From Thamnaconus septentrionalis (lineage: Eukaryota > Chordata > Actinopteri > Tetraodontiformes > Monacanthidae): 64,000 nucleotides of DNA. Made by a program: the position numbers and the translations under genes. This document shows positions 8,832 through 20,707 of this stretch, piece by piece. The notes under the pieces are model-generated. The model searched no databases, was not told the DNA's origin, and saw only the letters and a list, made by a program, of their open reading frames with translations. The number at the start of each line of letters is the position of its first letter. The stretch's first letter is position 1. The stretch lies in contig CM020510.1 of the NCBI GenBank assembly GCA_009823395.1, positions 5,985,273-6,049,272 of the forward strand, given 5' to 3'.

Positions 8832-10030
8832 GACAACGACGATGACGAAGAAAGAGCAGCAGCAGCCGGCTCTTGTTCTGGGCTGTGGGGCTGAAAAAGT
8901 CAATGATCATTTGAATAAACGCCCTGAAACAAAAGCCAAATCTTTTTCTTCAAGACTTTGAACACTGGGACCGAACAGTGAGAGGCCCACGGGCGCCATC
9001 AATTCCTTCTGGAGCGACTGCAGCGGTGCGAAGAGGGGGCGGTGGAAGGGAGCTGGGGGGGAGGAGGGGGAGTGTATGAGGCACAAAAAGCCTCTGCAAG
9101 AGAGACGTTATTAAAGAACGTCTCCATGGGAAAGGGCCGGGTTCGACCTTCCTCTCGCAGCAATGTGATCAGATGTGATCGGATGCGATCAAGGCCTTCC
9201 ACCCTGGAGGCCAGACCACGACGACACACACGGCCAACTCACACTTGCTCACGGGGGACTAGGCGTAAAGGAATCCGAGGCCCTGTTACAGGCAAACAGA
9301 GCAGAGGGGAGGTCAGGAGGAGGAGGAGGAGGAGAGAGGAGATGGAGGAGAAGGGGAATGAGAAGATTGGGATCGAGCAAATAGAATTGGTAATGTGAGA
9401 GCAGCGTTATCTGCCGAGCTCTTCCTGTTTCCTGCGAGACATCTCAACTTTTGTCTTCACGTCCTGCACGTCCGCATTCTCCATCCCGCCCTCCCGAGAC
9501 TGACTGTGAGCTGCCTGAAGACGACAGAGGAGGCAGACGAGTGCCGGTGAAACCTGGTTGGGCCTTCAGACGGTCAGATAGTCAGTCATCATAGAACATG
9601 GAGCTTCCGTAGTTGGTCAGCTACTGCCGCTTGTCTGCATTACATTCAGTCTCTTTTCTTTTTTCTTTCACTTTCTAAATACATTTCTTTTGTAAGTTCC
9701 AAACTTGGCTCTCCTGTGTCATCACTGTCTCTTTAAAAGCAGAAGTAAAAAAAAAAAGGAAACTCAGCCATGTCCATTTCTTTCCTGTGTTTCACTGCAG
9801 TTATATCCTCCGAACTCCCCCTCCCTCCACTCCTCGTCTTTGTTTTCATTCTTTTCATGTGCGAGCCGACGTTGGGGAATCGAGAAAATACGAATGCATA
9901 CCTTTCCACCGAATCAAATGTTGAGTGATGATGAGGCCAGTGTCTTTGGCCGAGGGACTTTTATTATTCTTTTTTTTTATACTGACAGACTGATTGATTA
10001 GTGTTAATAACACTGAGATATTACAAAAGC

Positions 10031-10033
<3 letters not shown>

Positions 10034-10074
<41 letters not shown>
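10034..10074 (+). repeat. CA microsatellite
   Basis: A pure CA array of about 20 units. Confidence 0.95.
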
Positions 10075-10076
<2 letters not shown>

Positions 10077-10228
10077 CACTTGAACACAATTTCTAGGGAT
10101 TTATTGATTTTTTTCCCCCTTAAAAATTTCCACAGTATTCTTTTCACAGTGTCTTACGGCTGCTTTTTCTTTTTCTCTTTCTCCTGCTGCCTCCCGTCTC
10201 ACTCACCTCTGCACGTACACACCACTGC

Positions 10229-10232
<4 letters not shown>

Positions 10233-10298
<66 letters not shown>
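10233..10298 (+). repeat. CA microsatellite
   Basis: A pure CA array of about 33 units. Confidence 0.95.
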
Positions 10299-10300
<2 letters not shown>

Positions 10301-13003
10301 TCTCCTTGAGGCCAGTTTGTTGTCAGCCATTGATCCTGGATTGTCAGACGGAATAACACGTCTTGGATGTTTGACGTTTGGATATTGAGACATATCAAAT
10401 ATACATCAAAGGCACATTCATTGATTTTCAAGAATCTTTCTGTGTGTGTGTGTGTGCGTGCGCACGCGCATTTTGTGTGTGTGTATGATTAAACAAGTAT
10501 TTTCCCAGCATGATCCAAACAGAGCCTCAGGGCAAAACAGATTCCACATTCTGCAACTAGCAGCAACTTTCTTCCCAAACACTGGAGTTTAAAATCGAGC
10601 AGCAAAACACAATATTACAGTATAATGTAATTACACAGCATGTTACACTGTATATTTTACTTATTTGCTGCGATATATTTCGGTTAGCGCTCTCCAGCTC
10701 CTCCCTTGCGGGCTGGAGTTGGTTGTGTTTGGCAAACAGCAGCAGCAGCCGGAGACCCAAGGAAGCTGAGTGGTGTGAAATCCAGCCGACACCGGCACAA
10801 TATATGGAAAGAAAATAAAACCAGAGCACAAAAGGCCGCTGAGTAGTTCATGGAGGAGAAGGAGGAGGAGGAAGAGGTGGTGGGGGACGGGGGGGTTGAC
10901 TGTCAGACACAGACATTAATCGATGGGGATGGAACGTCTTGTGTCGAAAGTTGTATAACTGTGAAAATCCGGGATGACCGTAGCGCTGCAGTGCCAGGAA
11001 AAACCGACTCAGAGTGGCGCCACCGCGGCCAAGACACATCGTGGCGGCGCTCAAAAATATCACCACGCTCGGCCAAATCATATTCACACTTGCACTCAGG
11101 GGTTCTGATGGAAAGTGAAGGGGTTCTGCCTCGGTGTTGCGTTCCTCAAAAAAGGTCCAACATCGAGGGGGGGACCTGATGGGAGACAAACCTGAGAAAC
11201 ACAGTGCTGAGGTCTGTTGTGCAGGGGGGAGGTTGTTCAGGAGGGTGTGGGGTTGGAGGGGGAGACAGGGGAGAGGTGGGGGGTGAGTTAGTGGCAGGAA
11301 GCCAAACTGATGAATCTCCCAGTCCCACTGATAATCTGCCTTCATGTTGCTTTTGGCTTTGCTCCTCTGTAATATGGAATAAATTGACTTGGAACTGCAC
11401 CCCCAGATTCGTCAGTCTGCCCCCATCACTCACCCCACCTTCCTTCACATCCATGGTCTATATGCAACCCCACACCACCTCCTCCCCCCACCCCTCTTTT
11501 GCCCCCTTGTATCCGGCTATTTAGCGTGACAATCCTTTATTTTGACGGCTCCCGGAGGAAGAGGAGCGAGTGGGACAAAGGAACATAAAGACTGGGGGTC
11601 ACTTTGACTTTCAGACGTGGGGCCCAGCTCCTCCTTTCACTGCAGCCACCCTCTACTCCCTCAGTTTTTTATTCAACACGTTCCTCCTCTCCTGTTTCAA
11701 TCGCCCCCTAGCCGACCAGGATTCATTTTTTATTTTTTGTTATTATTGTTTTTATATTTTACGGTGCAAGGAAGAGTCTATGGAAAAACATTACAAAGAG
11801 GGAGACCTGTTCAAAACACCTTTGTAAGGTGACTGGACAGACATTACATTCAAAGTGGAGCAATCCAGAATGTCATTTTCAGTCAGCAACACCTCAAAAA
11901 TCCAGACTTGTTTGTGACATATGTGCAGAAATTGTATTTTTTTCCGATCAAACTGCCACGACGGCAGCATTCACGCTAATCTCCTCAGTCAGACTTCTGC
12001 TCTATCTTCCTCTGTGGTTTTTGATTAAAAGGCAGCTGGCAGAGACTGCATCCCGCTATTGTCACACCTAAGTGGAAGGCAACTGATCGGCTGTAGACTC
12101 CTCGGATCAGATCTTGGCAGCCTCCTCCTCCTCTTCTTCTCTCCTCAGCTGCAGACCAGTTTCACCGCCCCCCTGCTGCCCTGAACCCCTGCAACCACTC
12201 AACACCTCGCCGTCTTTATGTTTCTGCTGCTTTTTTTGGCTCCGTGCTGGCTTGGCCTTCGGCAGCCTTTGGGAAACTTGATAAAGCCCACTGAAAGAGG
12301 AGAGGAGCTGGGTGTCTCCACTGACGCCTCATCCTACTCTGCCCAGACACACTCAACTTCAAGGAAACCTGCACACCAGCACCACAGCGGTTGGATCAGG
12401 GCTGATTTTCAGGCAGTTGTAGTTTTTTTTTTTTTTTTTTTGGGGGGGGGGCACAAGTAAAACAAATCAAAGAGACCTCTCATTATCTTTAATTTGATGC
12501 ATTTCATGTGGTCTCCTCCACCATGGACAATCCAGCAGCGAACCTGGCACCTGGAATGTTTCTTGCCTGCACAATTAGTTGATGTTGCAACAAGCCGCGT
12601 TACTGTTAAATAAATTTTATTTTCCCAAAATGTAGTTTTATGAAACCGCAGTTAACTTGCCACTTGTTTTATATCACTCTGTGGGCTCAGCCGTCTGGAT
12701 TGCTCCAGCCTTTTCAGCACATAGACTCGTGTGCTCCTTCAGCCCAGGTAAAAATGTGCATAAACAGAGTATAAAGTTGTGTGAAAAATATAGGAATGAA
12801 TAAGATTTGGAGAAAAGGTGAAAAAAAAGAAGTTAAAATGCGTGTATTCCATGGTATGGTACAACCTTAAGTCATGGGTTAAAATACAATGAATGTTGAA
12901 AATGTTAAAATTGCATGTTTGTTTTATTTCTTTTCATTTACTGAAAAAGTATATTTATGTTAGAATGATACCTTTCTAGAGAAACACTAGTGTTGAGGTT
13001 AAA

Positions 13004-13034
13004 ATGAAGAAGAAGAAGAAGAAGAAGAAGAAGA
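13004..13034 (+). repeat. (GAA)n repeat
   Basis: About ten perfect GAA units. Confidence 0.9.
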
Positions 13035-13149
13035 CAGGTGAACAGGAAATTGAAGTTGGTGAGGAACCGTGTGCTTTGGGATTAATGTCTGGGATTGACG
13101 ACAAAGTAATCGGCAAGACGACATGTTATTGTGGGATCGTTGTTGTTGT

Positions 13150-13465
13150 TGTTGATGTTACGAACTAAAACGTCTGCCCGACGTTTAGTGGACAGTAACT
13201 TGGGAAGCCGCAAAGCGAGCGTAATAAGCGCCGTTAGCTGCTGTTAGCTGACCCAGCTAGACACACCAGCCTCGCCTGGACGTTTTTTGCAACCTGTAAG
13301 CGAAGGACTAAACAGAAGCTCTGAGCCATCCAGGAGCCCCAGAGTTCCTGTGGCAACGTGGGATATTGTTCACTCAACCTCCGTGCGTGTGTTCTCCTGC
13401 TACTGCCACCTCCTGGACTGACAGCCGCTAGCTATTAGCTTCGGTGGATGAAACGACATAAGAGG
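13150..13465 (+). promoter_or_regulatory. Candidate promoter / non-coding first exon
   Basis: A CpG-containing block with repeated GTTAGCTG and GCTAGC-type words, which often mark fish promoters and 5' UTRs. It is followed by a donor-like AGAG|GTACTG at about 13464 and a second donor-like AGAG|GTATGT at about 13502. No open frame of useful length is present, so it could be an untranslated first exon of a gene whose coding exons lie elsewhere. This is weak evidence based on word content and splice-site appearance. Confidence 0.25.
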
Positions 13466-14892
13466 TACTGACCATTTTTTGTTGTTACCGGCTTAGTTTA
13501 GAGGTATGTGCACCCTGTGTTTGATTTAAGTATTGAAGTTTGAGTTGGTTTGAATGGAAGCTGTGTGTGTGAGCTGAAAACAAACAAAAAAACCAAAGAG
13601 CACACTTGATATTATATTGTGTTTTCATAACATTAAAGTAAAACTAAAACTCAAACTCAAGTTGGCCACTTGCTTCTTGAGTGGGTTTTATTATTATTAT
13701 TTTAAAAGTTTGGCAGGGTGACGCTGCACCCTACATTCTGCACCCTCATTATAGGTGTCACTGCACCTTTAGGAGCAAAGCAAAGTGCTGATTTGTTTGG
13801 ATGAAGCCTCAGATCACCTACAATTTTCACCCCAGTCGTCTTGTTTTACGAGGTAAAATTAAAAGTTATAAAACTGCTCAGTGCACATTATGCTTCGCTT
13901 TCCAAAAGTTGCCGTTGCAACAGTCATAATGTTTAAGAGTGCCCCTTTTTGACATGTGACCTTAATTAGAGCATCAAATTTGGAACTTTGTATATCAAGT
14001 TTGTGAACCCATGCCATATACGCGTGCCAAAAGTTGAATGAGGAGAAGAAGAAGGCACAGAAGAAAAACCCTACAGTTTATTTTTCTCACATGGGAGTGG
14101 ACACGTTAAAATGCCATATTCATTTACAACGACAAGCAGAGAAGTCAATTGAGTTAGGAGCAATAAGTGGAGAATGAAATGTGCAGGAATCAGATTAGGT
14201 GTCATGTGCATATTTTCAGCTCAACGTGGCGTGAGTTGAAGTGCTGGCGGCGGCTGTATGTCTGCTGCTGCTGCTGCAGGCCCGCGGGAAGCTTTAAGCA
14301 CAACGCAACAGAATTGTAAATAATAATGCAACTTCTTTTTCGACTGCAGACTTGAAAATTGCAGCTTCACCATCCAGTTTTTCATATTTTTTAAAGCTGA
14401 AACACACGTGCCATTTGTCCGTCTTCACCCGCCTGCTCCGACACACACACACACATACTCACTCGCACACGCATACGCACTCCCAACACCGCCAAAGAGT
14501 TTCAGCCTTTCCCCTGGACTCTTTAAAATGTGTGTCAGGCCTTCAGAAGTGTGTCCAAGGCAAACACCTGGCGCAGCCCTGCAAATGTGCAGCGCCTCAC
14601 CTCCCAGTGCGGGAATATACACTGGGGAGTACACACACACACACTGACTTTTAATACAGCGCTAGTTCTCTATTACAAATACACACACACGGGGACACAC
14701 AGAGTCAAGCAGTCAGTGTAATGGGGAAGGGGAGGAGGTGGGGGGGACGATCATGGAAAGTTCTCCCCCCTTCACCTCCCTCTTTTCTGCTCTCTCCCCC
14801 CTGGTGGTGTGTCATGTTTCGGGGGGATAATGGGTGAGACCTCTTTGGTCTCAGCGCTCTGGGAGGGAGGTCGATGGAGCGGGGGGGGGCTC

Positions 14893-14894
<2 letters not shown>

Positions 14895-14950
<56 letters not shown>
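14895..14950 (+). repeat. CA microsatellite
   Basis: A pure CA array of about 28 units, directly after a run of ten G residues and CTCTA. Confidence 0.95.
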
Positions 14951-14953
<3 letters not shown>

Positions 14954-15161
14954 CATCCATGTGAGCACAAGCGGCTCATTCTACCATCCATGGGAACCCC
15001 AGATGAGTCTGAGCTCCTCTCACCTTTCTCTACCTCCATCACTTTCTTTCTCTTTCCACTCCCCCTTTCACTCCACTCCTCCATGCACCCCCCCCCCCCC
15101 CCACGCAACCCCCACGCCTTCGCTGCTTTCATCCTATTTGCTCACGCGGCCTCAAGGCGGC

Positions 15162-15203
15162 CGCGGTTCTCTCTGGCTGTTTGATCAGCCAGAGAGAACC
15201 GCG
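15162..15203. repeat. Perfect 18-bp inverted repeat, 6-base loop
   Basis: The arm at 15162-15179 (CGCGGTTCTCTCTGGCTG) is exactly complementary to 15186-15203, with TTTGAT between them. It is a potential cruciform or a very stable RNA hairpin. Confidence 0.95.
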
Positions 15204-16723
15204 ATTCAACCCCCCGCCTCCCCCACCCATGCAAAAGTGGCAATTCGATCAATCTGAATAACAAATTAGCCTGTTTCCTGATTCGCAAGAGCGATCCGTT
15301 ACAACGAGCTCACTTCGAGGAAAAGCAGTTGATGCGTCACAACCTCTGAGTCACACGTTTGCATACTTTCAAGCGTTCAGGTAGTAGATGTGTGTCAGCA
15401 AAGGTAAAGCAGCCTTTGCTGCGGACCTTTTGACCCGAAATGTAGACGCAGAAAGTGAGACTGTCAAGGTTGGGTATACATATATGTGTCCACATATATA
15501 TATATATATATACTGTATATGAAATTGTGAAGATGTTTCAGTCTGAAAAAACAAGATTGGCTCGTCCTTTGTTGTTGGCGCTGAAAACAGTGCAACACGA
15601 TTTCACTCAGTGCTTCCTCCCTGTTTCTCACCTTTAACCAAGTTCCAGGTAGGAATTCTGACTGAAAGGGGGACTTTTCGGTGGTGCAGGAAGTCACTCT
15701 AAGCTTTTCCTACCATCTGACCTTTTTCTACATGACTGTTGCAATTTTCTTTTTTGAGAACTTAGTTTAGATTAGCGCCACTCCTCGTGTCTCTGTGTGT
15801 CCATGTGTCTCCGCCCTGTCTGTTTCAATTTCACTGTGGCTTGCATGTCGGACTTTTCCGTCTGTCAAAACAAGACTGTGGGGCTTCCTCCCTTGGTCAG
15901 CCCTGTTTCAGGATGACGGTGGGGAAAAGGGTGTCGGCGAAGACAGCTGAAAGTCACTGACAGGCGTGGGCGAGGCAGAGGAGGGAAGAGCTAAGAAAGT
16001 GCCTACTGGCGTCCCGCAGGTGGCGCTTCTCTCCAGAGGCTGACTGTTATCTCCTGCAATGTGCACTAGTGAAACACGAGACCGTAAAAGCCTCTCGGCT
16101 GTCTGTCACCGCTCCCAGGTTAACGTCTGGCCCTCGGCCAATCGATGCCAGGATCCTGGGGCAGACTCCGCCCCCCAGGCGTCACCCCGCCGTCCGCCCG
16201 CCAACTGTTGAGCTCATCCTTGCATTTTGCAATTTCTTTCATTTTCCCCTTCTCTCTATTTATTCTGTCTGCAACTTCACCATCCGCCGATTCTAATTTT
16301 GCACCATGATAACTGGAACCGGTTTGTCTGACAATGTTTCGCCTCTACATGTCTTGTTTCCTGCATTTAAACACCTGTTTCAATCTGTTTTTATAAGTAT
16401 TTGCTTTTCAGTTCTTCCAACCGACGTCTCACTGCGGTGCAGCTGAAATAATTTAGATCTATGACCAAACAAAAGACTGCTGCATGGTGTGAAACTATAT
16501 TTAGGGGTGGGGGTGTGTGTGCTGTAAACACGCATCAGAAAACACAGGAAGGAAGCGGCAGCAGCGTAGTGAATTGATTGTCACATGTGGTTGCCTAGGT
16601 TATGATGGGGCGTGCCGATTCTGAGAATTACAGCTGCGTAATGAAGAGAAAGAGGGAAGCCCCTCGACTTCTAAAAATGCGCAAATACTGCATGCTTCAT
16701 GCAGACTGGCAATAACGGTCGCT

Positions 16724-16750
16724 ACTTCCCTCTCAGCCTGAGAGGGAAGT
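16724..16750. repeat. Perfect 13-bp inverted repeat, 1-base centre
   Basis: ACTTCCCTCTCAG at 16724-16736, one C, then its exact reverse complement at 16738-16750. Confidence 0.95.
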
Positions 16751-18641
16751 TCCAGAGCAAACTCGGTCAAAGTGAAGAGAACAACATTGACAGAGGCGGT
16801 AGAAGACTGCTGTCTGATACATGTTTTAAAAAATGTGATGTTTGCTCGGTGGACTCGATGCTTCGCTGATGAGGCTAAACCTCAAATCACTCACAGTTTT
16901 AAACAGCATGAGCGAGGCCTCGTTGTTGTGACTTACTTTCCAATCATGGCCCGCCTGCTGCATTCACTTCTGCTTCAGAGTGCCATTAATCTCTGTACAC
17001 AGAATTGATTTCTGTTCCAAACCTAAACAGGTGGCTGATTCACGTGCCTCTGTTTGCCATTGTTATCTATAATTTATTTTTTTTATTCTGACCTCACCAC
17101 TGTTGTGTGACTAGACGTGTTCGCACGTCTCCTGCAGAGCTCCTCTCACTTCACTCGGGTTACATCACCCTGACTCAACTGTGGAAACCGAGCCAAAAGT
17201 TTGCGCAGATATTTAAAGGGGCTGCCGGGTCTCGTGCAAGACTCACGCGCACTCGCGTCATTCCGTCACTGATGTTTTAAATGGGAAGTACAAGGCCTGC
17301 TGAGATTAACTGCTGTAAATACACTAAAAATGAAAATGAAAATTGAATAAAACAAAATCATAGTTTTTTAATAGAGGATTAAACTTTTAAGTAGCTCAGA
17401 GAGCCATTATTTGTAGGCAATAGGATAATGCTAATATAATGAGTCAAACAGGCAAACTTTAATTACAGTGTACTGAATGTATATAAATGTACACTCGGAA
17501 TGGAAACTTTTAACTAACAGAGAGACACTTGGGACAACACTGTACCCAAAACAAATGTACAACGTCCCTGTTTTGTTTTTTTTTATTAAAAGCTAGCTCA
17601 CGCTAACAATGGCTAGCCTTTATGAAAGCCATGTCACAAACAGACTTGACATCGCGTACGAGCACCGCAGACCGAAACACCATCAGGTCCTGTAGATACG
17701 AGACTAAGTATTTGGCCACAGGGCAGCCTGTGACTCACAGACTGCGACTCCCAATTAAACACGACACCCGGAAAAAGGTTTAATTCACGGCATGAAAAAC
17801 CTGTTCAGATGGAACACGTGCGCTCGTAAATTTGTTACACTTTTAAAGGCGCTGCGACACATGGTGCCATCCGCTTACTGTACAACTGCAGCACGGCCGA
17901 CTATAGCGGCATGTCAGCTGCACCGCAGCAGCAACACCTGGGAGGGTGCGGGGGGAGCTGATGTCAGCGCTGCGAACATGATTTACGGGAGCAGATGTTT
18001 TCCGGTTTACGAATCAACAGGTTGTGTGAGCAGAACGATGCTGCTCCCAGCTGCTCTGTCAACTCCCACTTTTGTTTGTGTTCCCATTTCCATGACGACG
18101 GCACTCGTGTTTGTGTGTGTGTGCGCGCACGCCAACACAAAAAAACGCAACAGCGGTTTCGACCACAGCCACTTAGTTTGAGTTTCTTTTCTACGCGTGT
18201 TGATGACCACTCAACCTGACGCCGGCGAAAACACAGTGCACCCGAACAAACACGTCACAGTGGGTGAACCCCAAGCACGACTTTGTCACGCTCAGCTCAA
18301 AATCAAGAAACAAAAGTCATTCTTTTTTCTTGGGAGGGAGAAAAGCCTCCGATACGTTCAGGATAAAGACTAAATTACATTAGATTGAAACTAAATGGAG
18401 ACAGAAGAGAAAGAATAAACACAGAAACCAAAAAAAATGAATTAAAATAATGAGTAAATCAAATAAAAACCCCTCAGGACGAAACACGAAATTATGTGGT
18501 CAAATCAAAATTGTCAATTTTGCAATGACTCAACTAAGTGATTCCACACACACCACAGCTTCACGACTTCCTGATTTTATTTTTGTTTTCCTGTCTTGAT
18601 GTGTGCGACCCTCTCTGATAGTCCAGTCTGGTTCCTCCTGT

Positions 18642-18940
18642 TTAAAGGTCCAGCAGGCAAGATATAGTAGCATCAAGTGGCTAGAGAGTGTACTAGAGCC
18701 AATGTTTGCGTTAATCTCTGTTTTCTATTGTGCCACTGGATCTCATGTCTGTGATATACAAGCTGTGATGTCATCTGGCTGACAGTGGTGGGTCCTCACT
18801 CTTTATTTGTCTTCTTCTGTCAGTGAAAACACAACATCTATTTATTTTTTGCTGCTTTATCGAACTAAAAGCAACACACTTTTTTTTTTTATCACTAGAT
18901 TCCTATAATGTTCTGCAGCCTGCCTTGAATGTTCCTTTAT
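18642..18940. mobile_element. Small TTAA-type MITE (degenerate)
   Basis: The left end TTAAAGGTCCAGCAGGCAAG and the following AGTAGCATCAAGTGG resemble a common fish miniature element whose ends carry TTAA. The right end (GTTCCTTTAT, 18931-18940) is a decayed inverted match. Length is about 300 bases. Family assignment (piggyBac-like) is from memory of the end sequence, not from a search. Confidence 0.45.
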
Positions 18941-19230
18941 CACTCTTCTGTTTATTCTAAACTGATCACACGCGTTATGGTAAATCACTCCTCCCTTTGA
19001 CCACCGTCCCATCCATCATCCCGCACCCCAAACAGGACGGCGACCTGCTGACCTGCTCGTTGACCCCTCCCACTCCACCCCTCTTACTGATGAGGCTGTT
19101 GGATACAGTCGCCGAGGCAACAGTGCTCGCCCCCCTTTTCACTTGACAAGGTTGGTTTGGGTTCGATCCGGTGAGTGGCACCAAGTGTTGGACTTTGTGC
19201 TGCCTTAGTGCCGAAAAGAATGTTTGCACT

Positions 19231-19254
19231 GTGTGTGTGTGTGTGTGTGTGTGT
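19231..19254 (+). repeat. GT microsatellite
   Basis: A pure GT array of 12 units. Confidence 0.9.
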
Positions 19255-19372
19255 TTGCAGGGGAGGGAAGGGGAGTATGAATGAGTGACCTCTGACCCCT
19301 AGATTCCTGTCGTCTCTCACTAGGAGCCTAATCATTTTTCTGCCGATGTAATTGGAAAACTAATACTCTCCC

Positions 19373-19376
<4 letters not shown>

Positions 19377-19426
<50 letters not shown>
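19377..19426 (+). repeat. CA microsatellite
   Basis: A CA array of about 25 units, opposite in strand sense to the GT array 120 bases upstream. Confidence 0.95.
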
Positions 19427-19427
<1 letters not shown>

Positions 19428-20672
19428 CCATATTAGTAAGTTTCTGTTTTCTTTTATGAGCAGACACACTCAAACATCCGTTTCCCATCTTTCCCTCTCT
19501 CTGTCACTTTCTCTCTCACTCTCACTCTCTCTCTCCTTCGCTCTCACTCAGACACGCACACACCCCCATACAAAATAATCCCAAACCGACCGTGCACAAA
19601 ACCTGGGAGACTCTTCATCAGCTGGAGGGGAGCGGAGTTAAGTCCCTCTTGACAAACTGGAGATGAACTTTTCAACCTTCTTTTTAATTCGCTGCTGCTG
19701 TGGTTGCAGTAAGAAATAAAAACACCCTGTAATTTTCTCTGTGTTTTTGCAGCGTGTCAGACGGGGCATATTTCACTCAGCTGTCATGTCGCGCTGACGA
19801 CTTACATTGTTTTACTGCCGCACTAGAGACACTACTACAGCCACTGGAGGCCGAGTTGCGCCATCATGCCTGCTTCACGGCCGCTGCTTCTTGCTTAACT
19901 CCATTTATCTCGCACCAACCACGGCGTCAGTTTATGAACTGTTGCACGTCATGCGGAATGAGCCACACGAGGCACAACAAAATGAATGTGTGAAACATAA
20001 ACAAGCTGCAGCTGCGCCGACATCCTCACATCTCTTTTTGGGGAAGCTACCAAAACCGAAAAGAAAACCTCACATACTGTACAAGGCAGCTGCTTCTGAA
20101 ACAACGCTGATTCACCTTTGTGCAAAAAAAACATCCTATGGTGTCAGCAGAGATGGAGAACAGCCAAAAGATTTTAAAAAAAGAACAGCAACAATGAATC
20201 AGGATACTTAGCGTATACTTATGGGTCTTACATGGTCATGTTGGTCTCATCAGTGCCAATTAGTAAATGCCTGTTGCACATTATTTGGTCTAGTTAAAAT
20301 TGAATTGTTAACTCACAAACAACAAGTGCCTGGAAATGTAGAAATGGAAAACAACAACAAGGTTTTCTGCCGTGTTTCAGCACCGCTGAACCGGACCTGG
20401 CAGAACCAACTGTCAGCGGAGGTCAAAGTTCTTCTTCAAGGCATCTAAATACGAGCCGATGCCTCGGACGCCGCGGCTTTGGAAGGAAACCCTTTCAGTT
20501 CTGCACTTTCAAATACCAAACTAAAGGTGTGTTGAGTCTTAGAGAGCCTGTTAAACCCAAATTAAACAGCCGACAAAACCGCTCAAGTCTCGGCTACTGA
20601 CTGAACACAATGGGGGATTAGAGGGAAACAAAAGGGCTTCCCGTGGAAGTGAGACGCAAAGGGAATTTTGGA

Positions 20673-20707
<35 letters not shown>

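Larger units (their letters stand above)
8840..12990. other. Intergenic, repeats only
   Basis: No convincing exon. It includes a triple decamer repeat (9164-9193), CA arrays at 10034-10074 and 10233-10298, G-rich stretches (9040-9070, 11220-11290) and a T-run followed directly by a G-run (12421-12450). Confidence 0.5.
13510..18640. other. Intergenic, no gene found
   Basis: It contains CA and TA microsatellites (14895-14950, about 15480-15515), a 15-base C run near 15090 and two perfect inverted repeats (15162-15203 and 16724-16750). No exon with plausible splice sites and protein-like composition was found. Confidence 0.5.

Noticed and set aside
8646..8910. Arg-rich, Ser-rich and Phe-rich open frames
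   Set aside because: All are produced by the AAG repeat at 8765-8831; no splice or codon support.
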